NCBI GenBank assembly: GCA_037951105.1
Contig: JBAMJV010007763.1
Span: 62,001 to 126,000, forward strand
DNA from: Echinarachnius parma
Taxonomy: Eukaryota > Echinodermata > Echinoidea > Clypeasteroida > Echinarachniidae
Length of the DNA stretch: 64,000 bases
Direction: 5' to 3'
A model generated the notes under the pieces. That model did not search any database and was not told the origin of the DNA. It saw only the letters and a program-made list of their open reading frames with translations. The translations under genes and the position numbers were made by a program. Numbering within the stretch: position 1 is the stretch's first letter; every line of letters starts with the position of its first letter. Below, piece after piece: positions 45,543 through 56,660 of the stretch.

Positions 45543-45809
45543 TTATACTGTTGTACAAGTTATACCGTTTGATTTGCTTTTATCAGAGGAATACAAAGTG
45601 TTATCCTTTATTACCCTTTTTACTAAAACAATTTTTACCGTAGCAACCTCTTTGAATAATACTTTGTACATGCAATATATAGCAGCGTAGTAAATACGTT
45701 TGTAGCATGTGTAAAGGGAAATTTACTCTTTCATTGATATCTGTTTAGGCATGTTCAAAAATAAGATTGCGTGTGTCATGTTCTCCTTCACGAGGGATTG
45801 CTCAAATGA

Positions 45810-46095
45810 AGAACTTACTTCCGAAAGGCACTAAATCCACTTTCCATATGAAACTGATATCAGTTCATAAATACGCTACGTAGCTATTTAGACATCGAAA
45901 TGTTGTGACAAATTAATGTTAAAATCAAACATAAATAAAACTGACTAGATATATTTTAAATAATTGAAAATGAGTAAAGTTAATACACAATAAAATCAAA
46001 ATATAGCGTTCCATTTTCATATTATTCCCATAGACCTTTCAAACCTATTTTAAAAGTTGAAAAGTGGATTTAGCGCCTTTTAAAGTTATGCTCTT
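45810..46095. mobile_element. Small foldback repeat, copy 2
   Basis: Paralogue of 15690-16015 with ends GGCACTAAATCCACTTT and AAAGTGGATTTAGCGCC. Confidence 0.55.
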
Positions 46096-46150
46096 TAATT
46101 AATACATATACATGTATACTAGAAGAGCCCTCTGAACCAGAGCTTTAAAT

Positions 46151-46316
46151 GGCCTAGTCACACTGCACCGTTTCTCCTTCCGTTTCCTATCCGACCAATT
46201 TGTGGCAAAAGAGTCAGTTTCTAACAAATTTTAAAGGCGTTTCATTTCACACGAAACAAAGCCGAATTAAAACTATCGTATATAAAACGGAAAGAGAAAC
46301 GCTGCAGTGGATAAAG
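46151..46316. mobile_element. MITE, CACTGCACCG ends, copy 2
   Basis: Paralogue of 16068-16235: CACTGCACCGTTTCTCCTTC on the left, GAGAAACGCTGCAGTGG on the right. Confidence 0.6.
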
Positions 46317-46639
46317 GTTAATGGTGTGAAATAAGCTATTTGTATTTTTGTTAAGGTGATTTTGTTTTCTTTTACATTATTCTGTCAGTAATGTATAAGT
46401 TGGCTTCATTATATAAAGAGCTTAATTCCAAAAGTGTTAAGTCCCCTAATCATCTTTACAATTTTTCATTTTTTCCAGACATCGTAAACATGTCCACGTG
46501 GGAATGAAACGTGGCATTATTGTTAACATTATTTCACATTATGGAATTGTATAAAATTGTATGTAATATCATCAGAGTTATGCACTTTCTAAAACGTATG
46601 GGCGTTGTGCACTTATAGAAGACGGTTATCTGTATAGAG

Positions 46640-47624
46640 CGCAAAACAAAATATGCACCCCTATTGGGGTTTGCGCGAACCCGCGTTGTTACAAAAATCT
46701 TGCCCTGCCTTGTGAGTATGGAAAATCACTCTCTTCATTCGATGTCTCTATATGAAAAGCTTAATTCCACAAGGCGCTAAATCCATTTTCGATATTGATT
46801 TTACGATATCGGTACATAAAATGAGCTACGAATAGCTGTGTACCATTGATTGACCCATGAGGATGTATTATATAGGACAGTTATTGTATTGTCTATATTT
46901 GAGTTTGACCTATGTCTCGCCTTATGGAGTATTGTTCATTATAGCATATTTTAGACAAACCAAAAATCTAGTAATTAACATTTTAGGACAAAATACAGAA
47001 ATTTGAATATGAAACGTTCCGTGTTTATGATCCCATAAGCAGATGTGCACTAAGTTGGACAAAGTAACTATTTGTTTTTCTAAAAAGTTGAAACAATGGA
47101 TTAAGCACCTTTAGGAGGTAAGCTCTTCATATGTGTATGATCTGTGTTAATAAAAGTAATTTAGATGCACAACTTCCTCTTTCCTTCATTTCTTTAAAGG
47201 GATGTGGTAACTTTGATGACACGTGCAAAAATTGTTTTCTGAGTGTTGTGTCAAAATTCAATGGTAAATGAATGCCATTACCTATTAAGTGTGTATGTGT
47301 ATGTGTTTGTATGTAAATTCATTTAAAGGCATGTACCTTACGTACTTTGCTTATCATGGAAACAAACCATACGGTTGTGAAGATAATATGTGCATGATGA
47401 TGATATAGTTGATGATGATGATGATTATGTTATTGATGATGATGATGAAAATGATGGTGATGATGATGATGATCATAATGATGATGATGATTAAGATGAT
47501 GATGATGATGATAATAATAATAATATACATTTATATAGCGCATAATAGTAAGATTACTCTCTATGCGCTTTACATACTAAATTAAATAAACAAAATATAT
47601 TACAACCTACAAAAACAACATACA
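46640..47624. other. Non-coding, shared with copy 1, then SINE tail
   Basis: Aligns with 17165-17760. It holds the left part of the (GAT)n tract (47395-47515), then a reverse-oriented SINE-type tail (ATTTATATAGCGCATAATAG, TATGCGCTTTACA) at about 47510-47580. Confidence 0.5.
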
Positions 47625-47629
47625 CACAC

Positions 47630-49713
47630 TGTCACACGGGAAGACTCAAAATAATGAATTATTCACTCGTGCCATGTACCATCAAAATATATGCAATTTA
47701 TTTCAGTTCAATAAACAAAAATTACCAAAGTTCAAAATCATTCAATCAATCTTTCACCGTAGTGAAGATGAAATATACTATAACCCAAAATCTCAGCATC
47801 AAAAGTGTTTTATAACCAATTACTATTCCGCTTCATCTCTTTGTGACCCCAAACAAAATAGTTCTTACCACTACCCCTCAACCTCTCCTAAAATGAGAAG
47901 GATCCTGCGTTGATCCAACCTCAAATGGTTACCCTTAATATATAAGTTGAATATACTCACAAATGAAAAGGATCCTGCTTTGACCCACTTTCATAAATAC
48001 ACAACCTTCACATTACCACTCATATGTTCAACTACCCCATAACACAATTGTCCTGATGATCCTGCCTTGTGATCATGACATCAATGCCCAAATTATCTTC
48101 AAGGTTTCAACACCCCAAACAAAGCTCATCTATAAACATATACAAATGCATCTCAGCGTTAACCCCAAAAGTCGAATCCCAAAGTCCAATTCCAATTCTG
48201 AATTAGTGAACAGGATCCTGTATTGATCCAATCACAAAGTTAATTTAATATATGGCCTCCTCAAAATTACCCATACTCCTATTGTTTCCTGGAGCTCTAG
48301 CTTGGGAACACATACATGAATGTAACTACTCACAAAATCCAAAAGGTATATACAACAAGATCCAAAACACAATATATGAAGTACAGCATGTACCGTTTCC
48401 AAATTCAAAAGAACTACTAAAGAGTCTGTAGTGCTTTCTATAATTTTGTGTTAAGCCTTTAAAGTCAACCGTTCAACGGAATTGTATGTCTTTGAATGAC
48501 AAGGCTGTCATTACACCGAACGTTCATTCAAAAGATGTCGCCAAACACTGTCTCTCAAAATCTCTCAATGTCCGCGAATTAATCACTTGGCCGTCAACGA
48601 AGAAATCCAAAATGGAGAAATGTCTTTTGTCAAATATACATCACCGCTCTGTGACTGCATGTTCTTCCACGAGACTGTGGTGACTAAACTGGATGACCGC
48701 AAGCGAGTCCTTCTCTGGAACCACGCCCAACCTCGGTGCCATCTATAAATTAAAACATATTCCAAAAGACTTCTACAATATGTCCTGACAATTCTAAATA
48801 ACATTTATGCTTGTACTTCTTCTATAACAATTTAACTTTAAAGCACGCATTGGGTTTAAACACTTATTTAACTAATTTCCGGTGACAGGTAAGTATTTGT
48901 AAACTGACTCATTACTTCACATTATAAATCAATTTCAACAATTTAAATATTCTCTTAAACTCTGTGTAAGACATGCATGATATCACATTGTTTGATTTAA
49001 ACATTTCATAGAGCACAAAGTTTTTATCATGTAGTATAACATTTCACCTTACTGACTATGTGCACTCACTTTACGTGCCACACCCATTAAATAAAAGTAT
49101 AAAATAACATCGTAACTCACCGATGACTGGAATAAATGGTGGTCTACAAGTTGTATCTGACCTCACATAAGGTATGAAGAAATAACTGGAACCCAAATTG
49201 CTGATATTAGGCTGTTTCTTGCCACATTATACAGTTTCAAAACCACAATCAAAATGGCTGTTTAGCTGGACTACATAATCTCTGCCTGCTGCCAAAAGTG
49301 CACATCTGTGCTCACCAACATCTAAAATGTGACTACCCCAAAAAACCTATAAATCTACTGGAAGGTGCATGTCCAAAATCACCCTTCCATGAAAACATCT
49401 ATAGCAGCTGGTCAAAAGAAAAGGCTCAGTGCACTCAGCTACACAGCTACACGCCACGTCAGGCAAGGTCTCCCCTCTCTCTCTCTCTGCACATAGTTCT
49501 CAATTGATATGCAAATAAAATCAGTCATCAATGGCACAGTCTACTCATTGACTCTCTGGCTTAAAAAGACTCTCTCTCTCTTGCGCCATCACTTACTGCA
49601 TGAATTAACTTACATCACCTAGCAACAGGGGAAGTAAGCAAAACTTAAAGGAAAATTACAACCTTTGCTCATAAAACTAAATCAATTAAAAGAAATGCAT
49701 TTTCACTGTGACA
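47630..49713 (-). repeat. 3' LTR
   Basis: 2084 bp, TGTCACA...TGTGACA. Every feature compared lies exactly 5821 bp from its partner in the other LTR, and I found no substitution or indel on reading. The several 60-70 codon frames inside occur identically in both LTRs and are not genes. Confidence 0.92.
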
Positions 49714-49736
49714 TTTCACTCCCCCTTTTGAGGAAA
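49714..49736 (-). other. Polypurine tract
   Basis: Minus strand reads CTCAAAAGGGGGAGTGAAA directly before the 3' LTR, the expected place for plus-strand priming. Confidence 0.75.
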
Positions 49737-49770
49737 TGCATTTACAGTTTTACTTTAATTTACAAGCGAC

Positions 49771-52700
49771 TTAGTACATCCGCGCCGACATTCTCGCTAC
49801 CGCGGATTGCTTCAACCCGAAATCTGTAGGGTTGTAATGCCATCTCATGAGCCTTCCATTTGCAGGTTTTGCACTGTTCATGTAGACTAAGGGATGGTGG
49901 TCCGTTTCTAGCACAAATGGCCTACCGTACAGCGGCTCTATTACTCCCATAGACAGCATGGTCTTCACCTCTTCCCTGACGGTATCTCTAAGAGAATGAG
50001 GAATGGGATAAGGTTTACTTTTGAGACGGTCAGTTTCTTTGAGTTTGATGGTGTGTTCTTCAAGCGATGTTCGACCAGGTAAATCTGACAGGACGTCTTG
50101 ATATTCGTTGAGAAGTTGGTTGACCTGTTCTTTCTGTGTGGAAGAAATGTCTGGATTAATTGTGACGTCAGCAAGTGACTCTTTTGCCTGTAGTGGAAAT
50201 GGCTGCAAGAGGGATGTGTTTGTTAGTTCCGGTTGTGTGTCGTCATTGTCGGTGTCATCATCCTCCCATTCGATCACTGCAGTGCAAGCCGTCTCAGCAC
50301 CTGAAAGAGAGGGAGAAATATTATTTCTGTCAAGATATTGTTTCAGGAGATTAATGTGAAACACCTTTGGTTTACCATTGAGGTCAATTCTGTAGTCCAT
50401 CGAGTTGATTTTGGAAATAACTTCAAATGGACCTTTCCACTGAAGAAGGAGCTTGTTCCTATCGGTTGGTAGGAGGAGTAGTACTTTGTCTCCAACTTGA
50501 AATTCTCGGTGTCTTGCCTTTTGATTGTAGTACTTCGCGTACCTCTCGGATGATTTCTGCAGTTGAGTGTGGGCGTTACGACAAGCTTCATCTATTCGAT
50601 TTCGAAGATCCAGTATATACAGGTAGGTGGATTTGGTTTCACTGGTCTCTGCCTCTTCAGTCCAGAGTTCTCTGAGGATGTCAATGGGTCCCCGCACTTT
50701 CCTCCCATAGAGCAGCTCGAATGGGGAGAAACCCATACTTTCCTGTGGGGAGTCTCTGACTGCAAAGAGTAGTGGTGTGATGTACCTGTCCCAGTCCTTT
50801 GGGTTTGCGGCGCACATGCGTTTGAGCATCTGCTTGAGGGTGCCATTAAAGCGTTCGACGAGACCGTTCGCGATAGGGTGGTATGGAGTTGTAGTGAAGT
50901 GTTTGAGGGAAAGTAGCTTGCTTACTTCTTTCATGAGGTCTGATGTGAATTGAGTTCCTTGATCAGTTAGCATTTCCTTCGGGATCCCTACTCTGGTGAA
51001 GATGCTTACTAGGGCCTCTGCAACTCTTTCTGTCTCGATGCTTGGTAATGGAATTGCTTCTGGGTACCTGGTGGCATAATCAATGACTGTAAGTATATAT
51101 CGATTCTTCTGATCGGTCATTGGGTGTATTGGTCCAACTATATCTACAGCGATACGCTCAAAGGGGGTTTCTATGAGGGGCATCTTTCCGAGTGGCACTT
51201 TGGTAACTCTACCTCTTGATACTGTACGTTGGCATACATCACAGGACCTACAATATCTTGTAATATCGGCGTTCATGCCAGGCCAAAAGAAGTTGGAAAG
51301 GATCTTATCAGTTGTTTTCTTCGCAGCTTGATGTCCTCCTAGAAGATTTTCATGAGCTGTTTGCATGACCTGTTTGCGGAATTGTTTGGGTACAACAACT
51401 TGAGTGATGACTGTGTCTGGATCCATATTTGAAGAATGGAAAGATCTATACATAATTCCATCTTTGTAGAAGAAGGATGATCGATTGTTGTAGCGACTTA
51501 CTTTCTCCGTATGTTGTTCGGCGAGTTCTCGCAGTCGGTGCAACGTTTCATCATTCTGCTGGGCTTCCTTGAGGGCTGCTGGGGTGACGATGTCGTCCAT
51601 CACGTTCGGAGTTTTGAGTTGACGAAATGGTTTGCTGTCTCGTTGGGCTTGGGCTCTCGTCTGTACTGCACAAGCGGAAGTCGGAGTTGGTTTCCAGTCT
51701 GAATCTGGGTTGTCTGGTCCTCTTACTCCAGGAAGATTGCCTAAAATTAGGTCATAGAGAGGGGTTTTCATACACAAAGCATGAATGGTTCCTGTGTAGA
51801 AAGGGGTATTCACATCAATGATAGCAATAGGGAGAGTCTTCACTGTACCATCAATCAATACACAAGTACTTTCTTCACCAGTCATTTGATTTGGCTGTAC
51901 AAGATCTTGCCTAATGACAGCCCCACTGCACCCACTGTCTCTAAGAACAGAAATTTGTCTGTTGTGGATTACCCCTGTGGTAACTGGCATTTGTCTGACA
52001 ACATGTTCATTAGTACATGCAGCACTCATTAATGGTAGAGAATGTCCACACCTAAATTTGACATGATCTGTGGTGGAGTCCAGGTTGGTTGCATTTGATG
52101 GCATTCGTACCATCATACACGACGCTTCAAATCGGACCTGTGTTTTAGTACAATCAGGACAATGACATGGCATATGAGGGTTAGATTGTAATTGTTCAGG
52201 TTCCGAAGCGGAAGGTTCAGTTCCCGATGAAGGTGCCGATTCTGGTTCCTCCGGAGTTAGTAGACCTGCTGATTTCATGGGAGAGAAAGGACAATAGTTA
52301 GCAATGTGCCCTGGTTTGTGACAAATATAACAAGTTTTGGGTCTGGTTACTGGTTTTGGACAATCTCGGCTAATATGTCCTTGCTGGTGGCAGTTGTAAC
52401 ATTTAGGCGGATATGATGGCCTACTCAATGCATTTTGTGAAGGACTTGTCTTACCCTCCTGTCTTGGAATGTCAGCACGTGGTGGCTGTCTGGCCTGGTT
52501 GTTCCTTTGAGGTGGAATCATTCTGAATACGCCTCCTCTCGCGTCTAGGTATTGTTCTGCGAGTCTGGCGGCGTCCTTCGTAGTCTGGGGTTGTCGTTCT
52601 CTCAGGAAGATGGCTAAATCACGATGACAACCATTGATGAAATGCTCAAGGAGAAGAAGATCCATTAGGCTCTGGAACTGTTGCTTAATACCAGAAAGGT

Positions 52701-53250
52701 CAATCCATCTGCGTAAGTAGTTATCAAGTCGATTTGCATACTGAGATGCCGTTTCTCCTGTGGCGGGTTTTCCTGAATAGAACTTGGAACGAAATCCTTC
52801 AGCGGTTAATTGGAATGCTTTCAAAAGTGCATTTTTCAATGTCTTATAATCTTTAGCTTCATCACTAGTTAACCTTGCGTGAACCTCCAGGGCTTTACCT
52901 GTGAGCAATGCGCTCAGATTGATAGCCCAGTCACTAGTCGGCCAATTTTGACTTTCTGCATATCGTTCAAATCGTTGTAGGTAAGCATCAATATTATCTT
53001 TATCTTCATAGAACGGAGGCAATTTAGGAGATCTTGCTCTCCAACTTTCCGTACTAGGCTCACCTTTCACTTGCTTCTCGCGCGCTAAGTCTAACTGCGC
53101 TTCTACAACTTCCTTTTCCTGTTTCTTTAACTCTAACATTTCAGCTCTCTCATCTCTTTGTCTATTCTGTTGCTCGGAAACAAATTTCTTAAGATCATCC
53201 CCACTTAAGCCAAACTTCTCACCAGCTGCAATTAAGTTAGCTAGATCCAT
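49771..53250 (-). CDS. Gag-Pol polyprotein of Gmr1-like element, RT mostly deleted
   Basis: 1159 codons from ATG at 53250. Residues about 75-240 are a Gag capsid region; 158-240 resembles a SCAN domain. Zinc knuckles CYNCHQQGHISRDC (284-297) and CYICHKPGHIANYC (307-320). Retropepsin motif LRDSGCSGAVI, with its DSG at 438-440. Integrase: HHCC zinc module (about 633-673), then catalytic D703, D763 and E799 (D-D-35-E) and a GPF module (940-942). The start of a reverse transcriptase follows (about 1036-1106). At residue 1106/1107 (near 49933) the reading jumps to an RNase H-like segment; the catalytic RT core is gone. A frame change near 49839 diverts the last 22 codons; another frame continues in RNase H-like sequence to TAA at 49760-49762. 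Confidence 0.9.
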   Translation of the reverse strand: MDLANLIAAGEKFGLSGDDLKKFVSEQQNRQRDERAEMLELKKQEKEVVEAQLDLAREKQVKGEPSTESWRARSPKLPPFYEDKDNIDAYLQRFERYAESQNWPTSDWAINLSALLTGKALEVHARLTSDEAKDYKTLKNALLKAFQLTAEGFRSKFYSGKPATGETASQYANRLDNYLRRWIDLSGIKQQFQSLMDLLLLEHFINGCHRDLAIFLRERQPQTTKDAARLAEQYLDARGGVFRMIPPQRNNQARQPPRADIPRQEGKTSPSQNALSRPSYPPKCYNCHQQGHISRDCPKPVTRPKTCYICHKPGHIANYCPFSPMKSAGLLTPEEPESAPSSGTEPSASEPEQLQSNPHMPCHCPDCTKTQVRFEASCMMVRMPSNATNLDSTTDHVKFRCGHSLPLMSAACTNEHVVRQMPVTTGVIHNRQISVLRDSGCSGAVIRQDLVQPNQMTGEESTCVLIDGTVKTLPIAIIDVNTPFYTGTIHALCMKTPLYDLILGNLPGVRGPDNPDSDWKPTPTSACAVQTRAQAQRDSKPFRQLKTPNVMDDIVTPAALKEAQQNDETLHRLRELAEQHTEKVSRYNNRSSFFYKDGIMYRSFHSSNMDPDTVITQVVVPKQFRKQVMQTAHENLLGGHQAAKKTTDKILSNFFWPGMNADITRYCRSCDVCQRTVSRGRVTKVPLGKMPLIETPFERIAVDIVGPIHPMTDQKNRYILTVIDYATRYPEAIPLPSIETERVAEALVSIFTRVGIPKEMLTDQGTQFTSDLMKEVSKLLSLKHFTTTPYHPIANGLVERFNGTLKQMLKRMCAANPKDWDRYITPLLFAVRDSPQESMGFSPFELLYGRKVRGPIDILRELWTEEAETSETKSTYLYILDLRNRIDEACRNAHTQLQKSSERYAKYYNQKARHREFQVGDKVLLLLPTDRNKLLLQWKGPFEVISKINSMDYRIDLNGKPKVFHINLLKQYLDRNNISPSLSGAETACTAVIEWEDDDTDNDDTQPELTNTSLLQPFPLQAKESLADVTINPDISSTQKEQVNQLLNEYQDVLSDLPGRTSLEEHTIKLKETDRLKSKPYPIPHSLRDTVREEVKTMLSMGVIEPLYGRPFVLETDHHPLVYMNSAKPANGRLMRWHYNPTDFGLKQSAVARMSARMY

Positions 53251-53428
53251 TTTCACAATCAATTTTACTTTACTATTTCTCTAACTAAATTTTACCAAAA
53301 TGAAGTCAGATACACATTACCTTATGTGCATTCACCTAAATAAAACAATAACATTTATAAAGTCTTCCTTAACTTCACTTATCTAAAATTTTCATACCCG
53401 TGTGACTGCGAATGGCACGAGTGTTCAA

Positions 53429-53446
53429 CTCCCGGACAAGCCCCCA
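53429..53446 (-). other. Primer binding site, tRNA-Pro type
   Basis: Minus strand reads TGGGGGCTTGTCCGGGAG four bases inside the 5' LTR. It differs at two positions from the complement of the usual animal tRNA-Pro 3' end. Confidence 0.75.
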
Positions 53447-53450
53447 GAAA

Positions 53451-55534
53451 TGTCACACGGGAAGACTCAAAATAATGAATTATTCACTCGTGCCATGTAC
53501 CATCAAAATATATGCAATTTATTTCAGTTCAATAAACAAAAATTACCAAAGTTCAAAATCATTCAATCAATCTTTCACCGTAGTGAAGATGAAATATACT
53601 ATAACCCAAAATCTCAGCATCAAAAGTGTTTTATAACCAATTACTATTCCGCTTCATCTCTTTGTGACCCCAAACAAAATAGTTCTTACCACTACCCCTC
53701 AACCTCTCCTAAAATGAGAAGGATCCTGCGTTGATCCAACCTCAAATGGTTACCCTTAATATATAAGTTGAATATACTCACAAATGAAAAGGATCCTGCT
53801 TTGACCCACTTTCATAAATACACAACCTTCACATTACCACTCATATGTTCAACTACCCCATAACACAATTGTCCTGATGATCCTGCCTTGTGATCATGAC
53901 ATCAATGCCCAAATTATCTTCAAGGTTTCAACACCCCAAACAAAGCTCATCTATAAACATATACAAATGCATCTCAGCGTTAACCCCAAAAGTCGAATCC
54001 CAAAGTCCAATTCCAATTCTGAATTAGTGAACAGGATCCTGTATTGATCCAATCACAAAGTTAATTTAATATATGGCCTCCTCAAAATTACCCATACTCC
54101 TATTGTTTCCTGGAGCTCTAGCTTGGGAACACATACATGAATGTAACTACTCACAAAATCCAAAAGGTATATACAACAAGATCCAAAACACAATATATGA
54201 AGTACAGCATGTACCGTTTCCAAATTCAAAAGAACTACTAAAGAGTCTGTAGTGCTTTCTATAATTTTGTGTTAAGCCTTTAAAGTCAACCGTTCAACGG
54301 AATTGTATGTCTTTGAATGACAAGGCTGTCATTACACCGAACGTTCATTCAAAAGATGTCGCCAAACACTGTCTCTCAAAATCTCTCAATGTCCGCGAAT
54401 TAATCACTTGGCCGTCAACGAAGAAATCCAAAATGGAGAAATGTCTTTTGTCAAATATACATCACCGCTCTGTGACTGCATGTTCTTCCACGAGACTGTG
54501 GTGACTAAACTGGATGACCGCAAGCGAGTCCTTCTCTGGAACCACGCCCAACCTCGGTGCCATCTATAAATTAAAACATATTCCAAAAGACTTCTACAAT
54601 ATGTCCTGACAATTCTAAATAACATTTATGCTTGTACTTCTTCTATAACAATTTAACTTTAAAGCACGCATTGGGTTTAAACACTTATTTAACTAATTTC
54701 CGGTGACAGGTAAGTATTTGTAAACTGACTCATTACTTCACATTATAAATCAATTTCAACAATTTAAATATTCTCTTAAACTCTGTGTAAGACATGCATG
54801 ATATCACATTGTTTGATTTAAACATTTCATAGAGCACAAAGTTTTTATCATGTAGTATAACATTTCACCTTACTGACTATGTGCACTCACTTTACGTGCC
54901 ACACCCATTAAATAAAAGTATAAAATAACATCGTAACTCACCGATGACTGGAATAAATGGTGGTCTACAAGTTGTATCTGACCTCACATAAGGTATGAAG
55001 AAATAACTGGAACCCAAATTGCTGATATTAGGCTGTTTCTTGCCACATTATACAGTTTCAAAACCACAATCAAAATGGCTGTTTAGCTGGACTACATAAT
55101 CTCTGCCTGCTGCCAAAAGTGCACATCTGTGCTCACCAACATCTAAAATGTGACTACCCCAAAAAACCTATAAATCTACTGGAAGGTGCATGTCCAAAAT
55201 CACCCTTCCATGAAAACATCTATAGCAGCTGGTCAAAAGAAAAGGCTCAGTGCACTCAGCTACACAGCTACACGCCACGTCAGGCAAGGTCTCCCCTCTC
55301 TCTCTCTCTGCACATAGTTCTCAATTGATATGCAAATAAAATCAGTCATCAATGGCACAGTCTACTCATTGACTCTCTGGCTTAAAAAGACTCTCTCTCT
55401 CTTGCGCCATCACTTACTGCATGAATTAACTTACATCACCTAGCAACAGGGGAAGTAAGCAAAACTTAAAGGAAAATTACAACCTTTGCTCATAAAACTA
55501 AATCAATTAAAAGAAATGCATTTTCACTGTGACA
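53451..55534 (-). repeat. 5' LTR
   Basis: 2084 bp, same ends as the left LTR. On the minus strand this is the upstream, promoter-bearing LTR. At over 2 kb it is long for a Ty3/gypsy element. I did not identify the transcription start. Confidence 0.92.
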
Positions 55535-55611
55535 CACACAAATTATACAATTAAAGAAAAGATAAAAATTATTACAGTTCAGCCTATTTAAACAAAAAGA
55601 TGAGTTTTTAA

Positions 55612-55765
55612 AGATGATTATGATGATGATGTTAATGATGATGATGTTGTTGATGATGATTATCATAGTGATGATGATGATGATGATGATGTTGTTGATG
55701 ATGATCATAGTGATGATGGTGATGATGAAGATGACGATGATGAAGATGGTGATTTTATTGATGAT
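55612..55765. repeat. (GAT)n microsatellite, right part
   Basis: GATGAT run interrupted by GTT and CAT codon-like variants. Right half of the tract whose left half is at 47395-47515. Confidence 0.85.
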
Positions 55766-56431
55766 GATGGCAACCCATAATTAATTACCCTAATCCGAAT
55801 CATGAACATAATCATGCAAATCTAGAATGGGCCAAATAGGGCCCCATTCCTTACACTGAAATATTATCGTGGACAAAAAAATCCGGGCAATTGTTTTGTC
55901 CTAAAGTTATGACGATTGCATATGTTCTCCCACTGATGGGAATAATGAATATGAGCGTCATGACAACGGTCTAATATCCAAGGTCAGTTAACCCCACTTA
56001 TTGCCATAGTAGACTCGAGCCACAATATTCATCAACTTACATTCATTGTTTCGTTCCCTTAATGCACACGATATACAATAAAAAAAAATGTGTGTGTCAC
56101 TCTGTCAAAAGTGGCTAAATTCATAGGTGTATTGTTAATCAAAGGGTTAATATTGATACAAACGTCTGGCCTGGCATGTTTTCTGTACATTCCGATTGCT
56201 AGGTCGGGTATAGCCCCAACACACACATATTGATGTGCGTTAGCTATATAGAAAAAACAGAACACTGTTTGCCAAGTTATGTTATTCATTGTATCATTCA
56301 TACTGCCGACGTATTATGACTGACCTTTGTACAATAAAAAATGCGTTAATTTCATGGATTTTTTTATAATCGTAAATAAGTACAGAACATGTACGCGATT
56401 TGCCTCATCTGTATCAGTATGGTATCAGGTT

Positions 56432-56438
56432 GCGTATG

Positions 56439-56497
<59 letters not shown>

Positions 56498-56531
56498 GTG
56501 TGTGCGTGTGTGTGTTGGTGTGTGTGTGTGT

Positions 56532-56583
<52 letters not shown>

Positions 56584-56660
56584 TGTGTGTGTGTGTGTGT
56601 GTGTGCGTGTGTACAAGCGTGTGTGTGTTGTGTGTTTTTTGTGTTTGTGTGTAGGTTCGC
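56432..56660. repeat. (GT)n microsatellite
   Basis: About 200 bp of GT with sparse C and GG interruptions. Paralogous to 18381-18470 and more than twice as long. Frames of alternating Cys-Val or Thr-His through it are artefacts. Confidence 0.95.

Larger units (their letters stand above)
47630..55534 (-). mobile_element. Gmr1-like Ty3/gypsy LTR retrotransposon, internally deleted, very young
   Basis: 7905 bp from LTR to LTR, transcribed from the minus strand. The LTRs are both 2084 bp, start TGTCACA and end TGTGACA. Target duplication CACAC at 47625-47629 and 55535-55539 (inside an AC-rich stretch, so its exact edge may shift by a base). In order on the minus strand: 5' LTR, tRNA-Pro-like primer site, 200-nt leader, one long Gag-protease-integrase-RT-remnant frame, purine tract, 3' LTR. 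Integrase before reverse transcriptase is the hallmark of Gmr1-type elements. Most of the RT and RNase H is missing, so this copy cannot reverse-transcribe itself. The insertion splits the (GAT)n region of copy 2. Confidence 0.92.
31594..56660. repeat. Segmental duplication, copy 2
   Basis: Same-orientation paralogue of about 1-18500. It is longer because of insertions at 35924-40616, about 40885-42430, 44131-44353 and 47630-55534. Identity in non-coding blocks is high but clearly not complete, so the duplication is older than the LTR element. Confidence 0.85.

Noticed and set aside
48486..48683. Reading frames of 60-110 codons inside the LTRs (repeated at 54307 and elsewhere)
   Set aside because: Identical in both LTRs because the LTRs are identical; no domain, and antisense or out of register with the element's transcript.
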